Below are positions 10,591 through 20,847 of a stretch of DNA of 64,000 nucleotides, piece by piece. The stretch covers positions 310,001 through 374,000 of the forward strand of contig NZ_FNPH01000005.1 of the NCBI RefSeq assembly GCF_900107255.1, read 5' to 3'. Every line of letters begins with the position of its first letter. Position 1 is the stretch's first letter. The notes beneath the pieces were generated by a model that had not been told where the DNA came from, did no database searches, and saw only the letters and a program-made list of their open reading frames with translations. Made by a program: the position numbers and the translations under genes. This stretch comes from Micromonospora pattaloongensis. GTDB taxonomy: Bacteria > Actinomycetota > Actinomycetes > Mycobacteriales > Micromonosporaceae.

Positions 10591-11446
10591 GCTCGTGCCG
10601 ACGCGTCCACGCGGTCGCGGAGATCCGCGCGATCAGCCGGCACGCGTCGTCGTCGCCGCGCTCGTCGGCGGGGTCCGTCGTGGTGGTGCAGGCCACCACC
10701 GCGTACGGGGGCGCGTCGTCGGGGAAGACCACGCCGGCGCCGTGGCGTACCCCGTGGACCCAGCCGTTCTTGTGGGCGATGCGGGTGCCCGGCGGCAGCC
10801 CGGCGGCGAGGTCCTCGCGGTGTTCCTGCCGGAACAGCACGTCGAGCATCCGGCGGGAGGCGTCGGGGCCGACGACCGGGGCGTCGCACGGTCCGGCGGC
10901 GGTCGCGCCGCGGGCGATCGCCGACAGCAGCGCGGCCAGGTCGGCGGCGGTGACCTCGTTGGTGATGCCGGCATCGCGGGCGGCGAAGTCCTCGATGCCG
11001 CGCCCGGTGACGCTGTGCCGGGCCCCGACGAGATCCCAGACGCGCGCCACGGCGGGCAGACCGACGTGGGCCAGGACCAGGTTGGTGGCGAGGTTGCTGG
11101 ACTTGACGATCATGCGCTCGGCGAGCCAGCGCAGCGGCGCGGTCGCCCCGATCCGCTCCCAGACCACATCGTCGTTGTCGTAGCGCCGGGTGCAGGCGAA
11201 GCGGGGAGCGCCGGCGGCGGCGGAGTCGAAGGCGTTGTGCACCGGCACCGGGGCGTCGAGATCGAGCGCGCCCGCCTCGGCGGCGCGGTGTAGGGCGGTG
11301 AGCACGGCCAGCTTCATGGTGCTGGCCGCGTAGTGCCCGACGTCGGGCAGCCGGGTGTACGCCGGAGCGGCGCCGAGCCGGCCGACGCACACCGAGACGG
11401 TGCGCGACGCGGTGGCCAGTTCCGCGTCGAGGCGCTGCCACGTCAT
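10559..11446 (-). CDS. Class A beta-lactamase-fold serine hydrolase (cytosolic-looking)
   Basis: The 295-residue product has the three serine penicillin-recognising motifs: STMK (residues 42-45, nucleophile and base), a KSSN segment in the SDN position, and HKNG in the KTG position. The segment that should form the omega loop (RGIEDFAARDAGITNEVT) lacks a clear ExxLN, so classical deacylation by Glu166 is doubtful. No signal peptide is seen. Many actinobacterial proteins annotated as class A beta-lactamase related are of this kind with unknown substrates. I chose ATG 11446; an upstream in-frame ATG at 11500 lies inside the typA terminator hairpin. Confidence 0.8.
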   Translation of the reverse strand: MTWQRLDAELATASRTVSVCVGRLGAAPAYTRLPDVGHYAASTMKLAVLTALHRAAEAGALDLDAPVPVHNAFDSAAAGAPRFACTRRYDNDDVVWERIGATAPLRWLAERMIVKSSNLATNLVLAHVGLPAVARVWDLVGARHSVTGRGIEDFAARDAGITNEVTAADLAALLSAIARGATAAGPCDAPVVGPDASRRMLDVLFRQEHREDLAAGLPPGTRIAHKNGWVHGVRHGAGVVFPDDAPPYAVVACTTTTDPADERGDDDACRLIARISATAWTRRHELTPTGAPAAP

Positions 11447-11482
11447 GGCCGGCAGAGTAGCGCGGTCCCGCGACGCGAAGTG

Positions 11483-11523
11483 GATCGAGGGCCTGTTCAC
11501 CCCGGGTGAACAGGCCCTCGATC
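11483..11523 (-). terminator. Strong palindromic terminator of typA
   Basis: Perfect 20-bp inverted arms (11483-11502 and 11504-11523) around a single central C, 15 bp after the typA stop. The hairpin has no U-tract, which is common for actinobacterial terminators. Confidence 0.8.
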
Positions 11524-11537
11524 AACGGGTGGGGCGG

Positions 11538-13403
<1,866 letters not shown>

Positions 13404-13768
13404 GGCATCCATTCTTCGTGGTGGTGATCGGTGGCTGTGACGCGGGGTGACCCGAGCCTTCCTCGGCTCTCGTCGGAAAACGTCCGCGCGGCCGTCGTGT
13501 ACCGCACGGCCCAGGGGAGGAACGCGCGTGCGGGGCTGCTGATTCCGTACCCGCCGCGCTGATCGCGGCGGCGCCATGATCGTGGAGACGGTCGCGGCCC
13601 GTGCGGCCACCGGCGCTGCTGGTCGGCCTCCCAGAATACCCGCGCCGAGGCCGGCCGCCCGGTGCGCGCCGGGCCGACCCGGGCATCGGCGCACCCCCAC
13701 GTGATCGAGATCGCTGTTATGGTGCGGTCGCGATCCGGGCCGGGTCGTCGGTGACGGCAGGAGACGCG
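13404..13768. other. Divergent intergenic region typA / S15 hydrolase
   Basis: About 365 bp between divergent starts with no supported gene. It must hold both promoters. I see no clear operator palindrome; a somewhat AT-richer segment (tgttatggt near 13724) could be a -10 for the rightward gene. Confidence 0.35.
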
Positions 13769-15526
13769 ATGAGGAGCCGGGCCCGCGGCGCCGCGCCGGG
13801 CGCTGATGACCGCGGGCGAGTGCCTCGCGTTCTGAGCGGCGCGCTCGCCGCCACCCGGGCGGCCACGGCGCGGGCGCTGGCCGGCGCGCTGGGCCTACCG
13901 CCGCCGCGCACCGGGCGCGTCCGGATCACCCGCGACCTCACCGTGCGCGCCCGCGACGGAATCAAGCTGCGCACCGATCACTACGCGCCCGAACTGCCCG
14001 CGGCGCCGACGGTGCTGATCCGCACGCCGTACGGCCGCGGCGGGCCGATGCGGCTGCTCGGCACGCTGCTGTCGACGCAGGGGTACCACGCGGTGATCCA
14101 GTCGTGCCGGGGCACGTACGGGTCCACGGGCGTGTTCGAGCCGCTGCTGCACGAGCACGCCGACGGCATGGACACCCTCGACTGGCTGCGCCGGCAACGC
14201 TGGTACGCGGGCCGGCTCGGCACCTTCGGGGTGAGCTACCAGGGCTTCGTCGAATGGGCGCTGGCCGCCGACGCCGGCGACGAGCTGCGCGCGATGGTCG
14301 CGGTGGTCACCGCCGCCGCCACCCGGGACTCCACCTACGCCGGCGAGGCGTTCGCGCTGGACACCGTGCTCACCTGGGCCGAGCTGCTCGCCGCCCAGAC
14401 GACGCCCTGGCTGGCCCGGCAGTTGGAACTCAGGCGCGGTCAGCCGCGGCTGCTCGCCGCGCTGGCACACCTGCCGCTGGCCGAGGCCGACCGGATCGCC
14501 ACCGGCGACACCGTCCCGTTCTTCCAGGAGTGGCTCACGCACCACCGACCCGCGGCGGCGTACTGGACGCCCCGCGTCTTCGACGGGCGCCTCGCCGAGG
14601 TGCGCGCCCCGGTCGCCATGGTGACCGGATGGCAGGACATCTTCCTCCCCGCCCAGCTGCGCGACTACGCCACGCTGCGCGCCGCCGGCGCCCGGCCGTA
14701 CCTGACGATCGGCCCGTGGACGCACGGCAGCCCGGGACTGCACCGGACGGCGCTGCGGGAGGGTCTCGGCTGGCTGCGCGCGCACCTGTCCGGCGAGACC
14801 GAGCGGCTGCGCGCGGCGCCGGTGCGCGTCCATGTCGGCGGTCGGGGCGGCGGATGGCGGGAGCTGTTGCACTGGCCGCCGCCGGCCCGCAGCACCGCGT
14901 GGCGGCTGCAGCCCGGCGGCGCGCTCGCGCCCGCCACGCCGCCACCGTCGACGCCCGACGCGCTGCGCTACGACCCGGCCGACCCCACGCCGTCGCTGGG
15001 CGGCCCGCTGCTGGTCGCACAGCGGGCCGGTCGGGTGGAGAACGGCCCGCTGGAGCGTCGCCCGGACGTGCTGACCTACACCGGCACGCCGCTGACCGCG
15101 CCGGTCGAGGTGGTCGGTCCGGTCACCGCCGAGCTCTGGGTGCGCAGCACCCTGCCGTATTTCGACGTGTTCGTCCGGCTCTGCGACGTCGATCCGCGTG
15201 GACGGTCGTGGAACATCTGCGACGGGCTCACCCGCGTCACCCCCGACCGGTTTCCGTGCGACGCGGACGGCGTGCTGCGGGTGCCGGTCGAGCTCTGGCC
15301 GGCGGCGCACCGCTTCGACGTCGGGCACCGGCTGCGGGTACAGGTCAGCGGTGGCGCCCACCCCCGCTACGCCCGCAACCCCGGCACCGGCGAACCGCTC
15401 GGCGCCGCCGTGCGGCTGCGCGCCGGGGACCGGGTGGTCTTCCACGATCCATCGCGTCCGTCAGCGGTGTTCCTGCCGGTCGGCACGGAGAGCGGGGGCA
15501 CCGCGGCGGAGCGCGGTCGTTCGTGA
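13769..15526 (+). CDS. CocE/NonD-family (S15) alpha/beta hydrolase
   Basis: A 585-residue X-Pro dipeptidyl-peptidase-like hydrolase. It has an alpha/beta hydrolase domain with the nucleophile elbow GVSYQG (Ser about 156), an oxyanion-region [10 protein letters not shown] near the N-terminus, [11 protein letters not shown], and the late TIGPWTHG segment carrying the catalytic histidine. The C-terminal jelly-roll (PP-binding, [21 protein letters not shown]) is typical. Family members cleave cocaine, cephalosporin or glutaryl esters/amides or Xaa-Pro peptides; the substrate is unknown here. Start ATG 13769 has AGGAGA four bases upstream. The first ~45 residues are arginine/alanine-rich without a clear Tat or Sec signal. 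Confidence 0.9.
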   Translation: MRSRARGAAPGADDRGRVPRVLSGALAATRAATARALAGALGLPPPRTGRVRITRDLTVRARDGIKLRTDHYAPELPAAPTVLIRTPYGRGGPMRLLGTLLSTQGYHAVIQSCRGTYGSTGVFEPLLHEHADGMDTLDWLRRQRWYAGRLGTFGVSYQGFVEWALAADAGDELRAMVAVVTAAATRDSTYAGEAFALDTVLTWAELLAAQTTPWLARQLELRRGQPRLLAALAHLPLAEADRIATGDTVPFFQEWLTHHRPAAAYWTPRVFDGRLAEVRAPVAMVTGWQDIFLPAQLRDYATLRAAGARPYLTIGPWTHGSPGLHRTALREGLGWLRAHLSGETERLRAAPVRVHVGGRGGGWRELLHWPPPARSTAWRLQPGGALAPATPPPSTPDALRYDPADPTPSLGGPLLVAQRAGRVENGPLERRPDVLTYTGTPLTAPVEVVGPVTAELWVRSTLPYFDVFVRLCDVDPRGRSWNICDGLTRVTPDRFPCDADGVLRVPVELWPAAHRFDVGHRLRVQVSGGAHPRYARNPGTGEPLGAAVRLRAGDRVVFHDPSRPSAVFLPVGTESGGTAAERGRS

Positions 15527-15567
15527 ACCGGCCATGCCCGGACCCGCCCGGTGGCGACAATGACGGG

Positions 15568-16395
15568 ATGGGGGACGAGCCGCCGACCGGGTCACCCTTC
15601 GCGCAGCTCGACCGGTTGCCGCCCGAGGTGCTGGCCGGGTTGATCGCCGCTCTCGACGCGCTCGCCGCGCAGCCGGAGATCCAGCGCGTGCGCCGGGCCG
15701 CGCAGACCGCGCTGCTGCCCCTGCCCGGGCAGCGGCTGCTGGACGCCGGCTGCGGCGCCGGTGAGGTCGCCCGGCAGCTCGCGGCGTTGGTCGCGCCGAC
15801 CGGCGAGGTCGTCGCGGCGGACTTCTCCGCCGCCGCGGTCGCGATCGCCGCGCTGCGTCACGACGGCAGCCGGGTGCGCTACGCCGTGGGCGACATGACG
15901 GCGCTCGGGTTCGCGGACGCGACCTTCGACCGGGTGCGCTCCGAACGGGTGCTGCAGCACCTCGCGGACCCGGACGCCGCCGTCGCCGAACTGGTCCGGG
16001 TCACCCGCCCCGGCGGACGGGTCTGCCTGGTCGACACCGACTGGGAATCGCTGACCGCGGACGGGCTCCCCGACGAGCTGACCGCGGCGCTGCGCCGGCA
16101 CCTGGCCGGGGGTGCCGGCCCGCAGCACCGCTCCATGGGGCGTACGCTGCGCCGCCGGCTGGTCCGGGCCGGCCTCGTCGACGTGATCACCGAGCCGATC
16201 ACGTGCTGTTTCACCGACCCCGACGACGCCGCGACGGTGTTGCCGATGTTCGACCGGCGGCTGCCGATGCCGGCCGGCCTGGTGCCGGACGGCATGTGGG
16301 AGGGCTGGTTCGCGGCAGTCGACGCGGCGGCCGCCCGTGGCGAATTCCTAGCCGCCCTGACGATCTGGACCGCCACCGCCCTCCGCCCCACCTAA
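15568..16395 (+). CDS. Class I SAM-dependent methyltransferase (UbiE/Methyltransf_11 type)
   Basis: A 275-residue methyltransferase with motif [16 protein letters not shown], the acidic SAM ribose position in VVAADFS, the motif II region [19 protein letters not shown], and post-motif [16 protein letters not shown]. An N-terminal helical stretch of ~55 residues precedes the Rossmann fold. The substrate is unknown. It starts 41 bp after the S15 hydrolase and probably shares its transcript. Confidence 0.85.
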   Translation: MGDEPPTGSPFAQLDRLPPEVLAGLIAALDALAAQPEIQRVRRAAQTALLPLPGQRLLDAGCGAGEVARQLAALVAPTGEVVAADFSAAAVAIAALRHDGSRVRYAVGDMTALGFADATFDRVRSERVLQHLADPDAAVAELVRVTRPGGRVCLVDTDWESLTADGLPDELTAALRRHLAGGAGPQHRSMGRTLRRRLVRAGLVDVITEPITCCFTDPDDAATVLPMFDRRLPMPAGLVPDGMWEGWFAAVDAAAARGEFLAALTIWTATALRPT

Positions 16396-16420
16396 CCCAC
16401 CCCACCCACCCACCCGGCAA

Positions 16421-16503
16421 CCCCGCCGATCTTGCAGTTATGGCCGTATTTTTAGGCCGGAATGTGGTGATTTGCGAGGGCCGCAACTGCAAGATCGCCG
16501 GGG
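16421..16503. repeat. MITE-like inverted repeat between convergent genes
   Basis: Arms of 19 bp (16421-16439 and 16485-16503) pair with one mismatch and contain the core gatcttgcagtt / aactgcaagatc. The 45-bp interior is less GC-rich than the surroundings and includes a tggcc/ggccgca extension. I recall similar elements with this core in intergenic regions of Micromonosporaceae genomes, which suggests a dispersed family. It could also serve as a bidirectional terminator here. Confidence 0.7.
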
Positions 16504-16524
16504 CAGGGGGTGGGGGCCGGGGGG

Positions 16525-18084
16525 TTAGGGGAGTTCCTCGCGGGCGAGCTCGATGCCGGTCTTGGTGCCCAGCGGGACTTCCTTGAGCAGCAGGATCGCG
16601 ATCAGCGAGATCACCGCCAGCGGAACGGCGGCCAGGAACAGCTCCGCCACGCCCTGACCGAAGGCGTCCTCGACCACGGTGCGGATGGGCGCGGGCAGCG
16701 CGGAGACATCCGGGATGCTCCGGCCACCGGCGCCGCCGGGAGCGCGGATGCCCAGCCGCGCCAGCCCTTCGGTGATCAACTCCGCGGTCCGGTTGCCGAG
16801 CAGGGCGCCGAGCGCCGAGACGCCCATGGCGCCACCCATGCTGCGGAAGAACGTCACGGTGGCGGTCGCCGCGCCCATGTCGCGTACGTTGATCGAGTTC
16901 TGCACGACCAGGACCAGGTTCTGCATCGTCATGCCGACGCCGAGGCCGAGCACCGCCATGTAGATCGAGAGCAGCACGAAGCTGGTGTGCGATCCGATGG
17001 TGCCCATCAGCGCGATGCCGGCGATCGTCAGCACACCGCCCAGCACCATCCAACGCTTCCACCGGCCGGTCCGGCTGATGATCTGACCCACCACGATCGA
17101 CGAGACCAGGGAGCCGAGGACCATCGGCAGGGTGAGCAGGCCCGACTGGGTCGGGGTCTTGTCGCGGGCGATCTGCATGTACTGGCTGAGGAAGACCGAG
17201 GTGCCGAACATCGCGACGCCGACGGTGACGCTGGCGATGATGGCCAGCACGACGGTGCGGTTGCGGAACAGTCGCATCGGAATGATCGGTTCGGCGGTGC
17301 GCAGCTCCACGGCGACCGCGAGGGCGAGCAGCACGAGGCCGCCGGCGACCATTGCGGCGGTCTGCCGGGACGCCCACGCGTACTCCTGGCCGGCGAGGCT
17401 GACCCAGATCAGCAGCAGCGACACGCCGGCGGCGATGAGGGTCGCGCCGAGGTAGTCGATGCGCACGCGCCGGCGGGGCAGCGCGGGCAGGTGCAGGGTC
17501 TTCTGCAGCACGATGATCGCCAGGATCGCGAACGGGACGCCGACGTAGAAGTTCCAGCGCCAGCCGAGCCAGGAGGTGTCGGTGATGACACCGCCGAGCA
17601 ACGGTCCGCCGACCATGCCGACGGACATCACGCCGCCGAGGATGCCCATGTAGCGGCCGCGTTCGCGCGGCGAGATCAGGTCGGAGATCACCACGGTCGA
17701 CAGCGCGGTGAGGCCGCCGGCGGCCAGCCCCTGGATCACCCGGAAGCCGATGAGCGTCCCGGTGGAGTGCGCGAGGCCGGCCAGCGCGGAGCCGACGACG
17801 AAGAGCACCAGGGAGAGCTGCACCAGCAGCTTGCGGTTGAACAGGTCGGCGAGCTTGCCCCAGATGGGGGTGCTGACCGTCATGGCCAGCAGCGTCGCGG
17901 TCACCACCCAGGTGTACGACGCCTGTGAGCCGTGCAGGTCGGCGATGATCTTCGGCAGCGAGGTGGAGACCACGGAGCTGGACAGGATCGCGACGAACAT
18001 GCCGAGCAGCAGGCCGATCAGCGACTCGAGCACCTCGCGTCGGACCCTGGGTGGTGCGCTGGGCGCCTCGGTGGTAACAGTCAT
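16525..18084 (-). CDS. DHA2-family (EmrB/QacA) MFS multidrug efflux transporter
   Basis: A 519-residue, 14-helix drug:H+ antiporter. It carries MFS motif A (GKLADLFNRKLL), motif C-type glycine-rich helix 5 (GGVMSVGMVGGPLLGGVI), the conserved WRWNFYVGVP after helix 6, and SSSVVSTSLPKI in helix 1. It should export hydrophobic or cationic toxicants, with a self-made or environmental antibiotic as the likely natural substrate. It sits 33 bp downstream of a MarR repressor gene whose upstream palindromes presumably control both. Confidence 0.94.
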   Translation of the reverse strand: MTVTTEAPSAPPRVRREVLESLIGLLLGMFVAILSSSVVSTSLPKIIADLHGSQASYTWVVTATLLAMTVSTPIWGKLADLFNRKLLVQLSLVLFVVGSALAGLAHSTGTLIGFRVIQGLAAGGLTALSTVVISDLISPRERGRYMGILGGVMSVGMVGGPLLGGVITDTSWLGWRWNFYVGVPFAILAIIVLQKTLHLPALPRRRVRIDYLGATLIAAGVSLLLIWVSLAGQEYAWASRQTAAMVAGGLVLLALAVAVELRTAEPIIPMRLFRNRTVVLAIIASVTVGVAMFGTSVFLSQYMQIARDKTPTQSGLLTLPMVLGSLVSSIVVGQIISRTGRWKRWMVLGGVLTIAGIALMGTIGSHTSFVLLSIYMAVLGLGVGMTMQNLVLVVQNSINVRDMGAATATVTFFRSMGGAMGVSALGALLGNRTAELITEGLARLGIRAPGGAGGRSIPDVSALPAPIRTVVEDAFGQGVAELFLAAVPLAVISLIAILLLKEVPLGTKTGIELAREELP

Positions 18085-18117
18085 GACTTCCTTCGGTCGG
18101 ATTGCGTGTACGGCGGT

Positions 18118-18582
18118 CTACGCCGGGTCGGTGGTGGCCGGTGCGGCCAGGGCGTGTTCCCAGGTGCGGCGCAGCCGGCGGATGCCCGTGAGGAGCTGCT
18201 CGATCTCGTCGAGCGACCAGTCCGTCAGGGTCGTCTCGGTGAACGCCCCGACCTCGGCGCGCAGGCGCCGCAGCTCCCGGTCGCCGGACTCGGTCAGCCG
18301 GACGACGTGGGACCGCCGGTCGCGCGGGTCGGCGGCGCGCTCGGCGAGTCCGGCGGCCTCCAGCGCGGTGATCTGTCGGCTGGCGACCGAGATGTCGACG
18401 CGGATCCGTTGGGCGATCTCGCCGACGCGGCGGCCCTCGGTGCGGCTGAGGGCGGCGAGCGGGGCGAGGCAGCCGAGTGTCACCGTGCCGGCGGCGAGGT
18501 GGCGGACGAGCTCACGGCGGGTGGCGGCGAGCGCGTTGACCTCGGAGGCCAGTGCGGCGCACGTCTCTGCCCGCTGTCCCAT
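18118..18582 (-). CDS. MarR-family transcriptional repressor of the efflux operon
   Basis: A 154-residue winged-helix regulator. The recognition-helix region is DISVASRQITALEAAGLAER and the wing DPRDRRSHVVRLTESG is a textbook MarR wing. MarR dimers bind palindromic sites and are released by ligands. Two such palindromes lie 16-60 bp upstream of the ATG, and the EmrB-type pump follows 33 bp downstream, so autorepression with ligand-induced efflux is the natural reading. Confidence 0.92.
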   Translation of the reverse strand: MGQRAETCAALASEVNALAATRRELVRHLAAGTVTLGCLAPLAALSRTEGRRVGEIAQRIRVDISVASRQITALEAAGLAERAADPRDRRSHVVRLTESGDRELRRLRAEVGAFTETTLTDWSLDEIEQLLTGIRRLRRTWEHALAAPATTDPA

Positions 18583-18597
18583 CGCACCCCCCCTGTA

Positions 18598-18612
18598 GTT
18601 GCTTAAGGCAAC
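18598..18612. promoter_or_regulatory. MarR operator 1
   Basis: Inverted repeat gttgc-N5-gcaac, 15 bp upstream of the marR start. It shares its core with the stronger palindrome 27 bp away (centre to centre). Confidence 0.65.
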
Positions 18613-18621
18613 AATATCAGG

Positions 18622-18642
18622 TTAGTTGCCTGAGGCAACTAA
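18622..18642. promoter_or_regulatory. MarR operator 2
   Basis: Perfect palindrome with 9-bp arms (ttagttgcc / ggcaactaa) around tga. It lies between the two MarR genes, so it could regulate the efflux operon on one side and influence read-through from the other MarR gene, which ends 32 bp away. Confidence 0.75.
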
Positions 18643-18673
18643 AGGGCGACGAGGCGGACGCCACACCGAAGGC

Positions 18674-19123
18674 TCAGAACTCGGTGGCGTTGAACCGGGC
18701 CAGCAACCGGCCCAGCTCCGCGATGTCCTCCGCCGGCCACACCGCCAGGCCGGCGCGCAGCCGCTCGCGGCGTGCCCGGCGCACCGCGGCCAGCCGCCCG
18801 GCGCCGGCCTCGGTCAGCGCGAACCGGACCGCGCGCGCGTCCTCGGCGTCGGCGTGCCGGCGTACCAACCCCGACTGCTCCAACATCTGCAGCTGGCGGC
18901 TCACCGTCGGCTTGCCGATGCCGAAGAACGCGGCGAGGTCCGTGACCCGGCAGCTGCCGACCTCGTCCAGGCGCAGCAGCAGGCCGTACGCCGCCGGGTC
19001 CATGTCCGGATCGAACTCCTTGGCCGCGCGGTGGTAGGCCCCGCGCGCACGGCGAAGCAGCACCGTGAGCTCCTGCTCGACGGCGCTCAGCAGGCCGTTG
19101 TCCGGCTCGATCCCTGGCTGCAC
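18674..19123 (-). CDS. MarR-family transcriptional regulator (second)
   Basis: A 149-residue winged-helix protein distinct from its neighbour. The recognition helix is FFGIGKPTVSRQLQMLEQSG and the wing is DAEDARAVRFALTEAG. It begins with GTG at 19123, 24 bp after the Ddn-like reductase gene, so it is the last gene of a leftward run that starts with the GGDEF-EAL protein. Ligand and targets are unknown. Confidence 0.88.
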   Translation of the reverse strand: MQPGIEPDNGLLSAVEQELTVLLRRARGAYHRAAKEFDPDMDPAAYGLLLRLDEVGSCRVTDLAAFFGIGKPTVSRQLQMLEQSGLVRRHADAEDARAVRFALTEAGAGRLAAVRRARRERLRAGLAVWPAEDIAELGRLLARFNATEF

Positions 19124-19147
19124 GCCCTCACAGTAACCAGCCGGCGG

Positions 19148-19582
19148 TCAGCTCCGACTCAGGATGACCACCGGGATGTCCCGGCTGGTCTTCTGCTGGT
19201 ACTCGTCGTACGCCGGCCAGATCGCGGTCATGACCGGCCATAGCCGCGCCTTCTCCTCGGCCGACGCGGCGCGCGCGGTGGCGTCGAAGCGGTCCGCCGC
19301 GACCTGGACCCGCACCCGGGGGTCGGCGCTGAGGTTGCGGTACCAGGCGGGCGGGGTGTCGCTGCCACCGCTGGAGGCCACGACCAGGTAGTCGTCGCCG
19401 TCCTGGCCGTAGATCAGCGGGGTGCGCCGCGCCTGGCCGGAACGGCGGCCACGGGTGGTGAGCAGCAGCGTCGGCACGCCGTTCCACAGGTGCCCCTCGG
19501 CGCCGTCGGTCGCCACGTACCGCTCGGCGTGCTCGCGCTGCCACCCGCCCGGTGAATCGATGGGGTCGTCGAAATCCGTCAT
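19148..19582 (-). CDS. Deazaflavin (F420)-dependent nitroreductase-family protein
   Basis: A 144-residue split-barrel protein of the Ddn/FDOR-A family. Diagnostic pieces are VPTLLLTTRGRRSGQARRTPLIY (strand and basic F420-contact loop), DDYLVVASSGGSDTPPAWYRNL and a C-terminal YDEYQQKTSRDIPVVIL. Relatives use reduced F420 to reduce quinones or nitroaromatics. I chose ATG 19582, preceded by GGTGGGG; another ATG at 19615 overlaps the stop of the upstream gene as TGATG, so coupling is possible. Confidence 0.88.
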   Translation of the reverse strand: MTDFDDPIDSPGGWQREHAERYVATDGAEGHLWNGVPTLLLTTRGRRSGQARRTPLIYGQDGDDYLVVASSGGSDTPPAWYRNLSADPRVRVQVAADRFDATARAASAEEKARLWPVMTAIWPAYDEYQQKTSRDIPVVILSRS

Positions 19583-19614
19583 GTCCCCACCCTGGCACAG
19601 ATCGGCGTCGGTCA

Positions 19615-20832
19615 TCACGCCCGGCGCAGCAACCCGGCGTCGGCGAGCGCGTCCAGCGCCGTGCCGAGCTGGTCGATGTCGGCGTCGGTGTGCGCGGCCG
19701 TGAGCTGGATCCGGATCCCGACCTCGTGCAGCGGCACCAGGGGATGGGCCGCGAACGTGACGTAGCTGCCGTGCCGCCACAGCACCTCGGCGACCTCGGC
19801 CAGCTCGCGGCCGGGCGCCACCGGCAGTTCGACGATCGGGGTGCCGCTGGTGTTCGGCGTGCTGAGCCCCCGCGCGGCGACGTGGTCGAGCACCCGGGCG
19901 GTGAGGCGGTGGAGGTGGGCGCGCAGCGCGTCGCCGCGGGCGGCGTTGACGTCGAAGCCGGCCAGCACGGTGGCGAGCGAGGCGGTCGGCGAGGGTCCGG
20001 AGTAGAGGTACGGCGGTGCGCTGACCTTCAGCTGCTGCTTCACCGCCGTCGGCAGGGCCAGGAAGGCCAGCATCGACGAGTACGCCTTGGAAAAGCCGCC
20101 GACCAGGATCAGGTCGTCGTAGCTCTGCCCCTGGTGCGCGACGATGGCGTTGCCGCGGCAACCGTACGGCGACGTCTCGTCGGCGCGGCGCTCGCCGATC
20201 ACGCCGAAGCCGTGCGCGTCGTCGACGTAGAGCAGGGCGCCGTGTTCCCGGCACAGCTCCAGATAGGCCGCCAGGTCCGGCAGGTTGCCGGTCATGCTGT
20301 TGACGCCGTCGATGCAGACCAGCCGGGGTCCGGACGCCGGCGCGCCGCGCAGCAGCTCCGCGAGCTGGTCGAGGTCGCCCGAGCGGAACGGCGTCAGCGT
20401 CGCGCCGAGCCCCTGGGCGTAGCGGGCGGCGTCGTAGATGGTCTTGTGGGCCCGGCTGTCGAGGAACACCGTGCCGCGGTCGGCGAGAATCGGCACCACC
20501 GCCATGTGGATCAACGTGACGGTGGGCAGCACGAGGGTGTCCGGGGCACCGAGCAGCTCCGTCAGGCGTTCCTCGATCTCGGGGTAGAGGCGGGGGTTGC
20601 CGAGCAGCCGGGACCAGCTGGGGTGGGTGCCCCAGCGGCGGACCTGTTCGCCGATCGCGGCCATGATCTCCGGATCGAGATCAAAGCCCAGGTAGTTGCA
20701 GGAGGCGAAGTCGACGAGCCAGTCGTCGCCGATCCGGATGTGCCGGCCGCGGATCTCGTCGATGACGGCGTCGTAGATCGGGGTGCTGGTGGGCGTCCGG
20801 GCCAGGTCGGCCAGGCGGGGGGTTGACGTCAC
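19615..20832 (-). CDS. PLP-dependent alpha-oxoamine synthase family protein (BioF/KBL-like)
   Basis: A 405-residue fold-type I PLP enzyme. Visible are FASCNYLGFDLDP, FLDSRAHKTIYD (substrate histidine), LLYVDDAHGFGVIG (PLP aspartate and histidine) and GGFSKAYSS with the Schiff-base lysine. The family condenses an amino acid with an acyl-CoA (AONS in biotin synthesis, 2-amino-3-ketobutyrate ligase, serine palmitoyltransferase, CqsA-type signal synthases). No other biotin or threonine-degradation gene is nearby. It lies only 15 bp downstream of a membrane GGDEF-EAL gene, which makes a specialised role possible. The specific reaction is not predictable. Confidence 0.85.
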   Translation of the reverse strand: MTSTPRLADLARTPTSTPIYDAVIDEIRGRHIRIGDDWLVDFASCNYLGFDLDPEIMAAIGEQVRRWGTHPSWSRLLGNPRLYPEIEERLTELLGAPDTLVLPTVTLIHMAVVPILADRGTVFLDSRAHKTIYDAARYAQGLGATLTPFRSGDLDQLAELLRGAPASGPRLVCIDGVNSMTGNLPDLAAYLELCREHGALLYVDDAHGFGVIGERRADETSPYGCRGNAIVAHQGQSYDDLILVGGFSKAYSSMLAFLALPTAVKQQLKVSAPPYLYSGPSPTASLATVLAGFDVNAARGDALRAHLHRLTARVLDHVAARGLSTPNTSGTPIVELPVAPGRELAEVAEVLWRHGSYVTFAAHPLVPLHEVGIRIQLTAAHTDADIDQLGTALDALADAGLLRRA

Positions 20833-20847
20833 GGGGGACCTCGCGGT

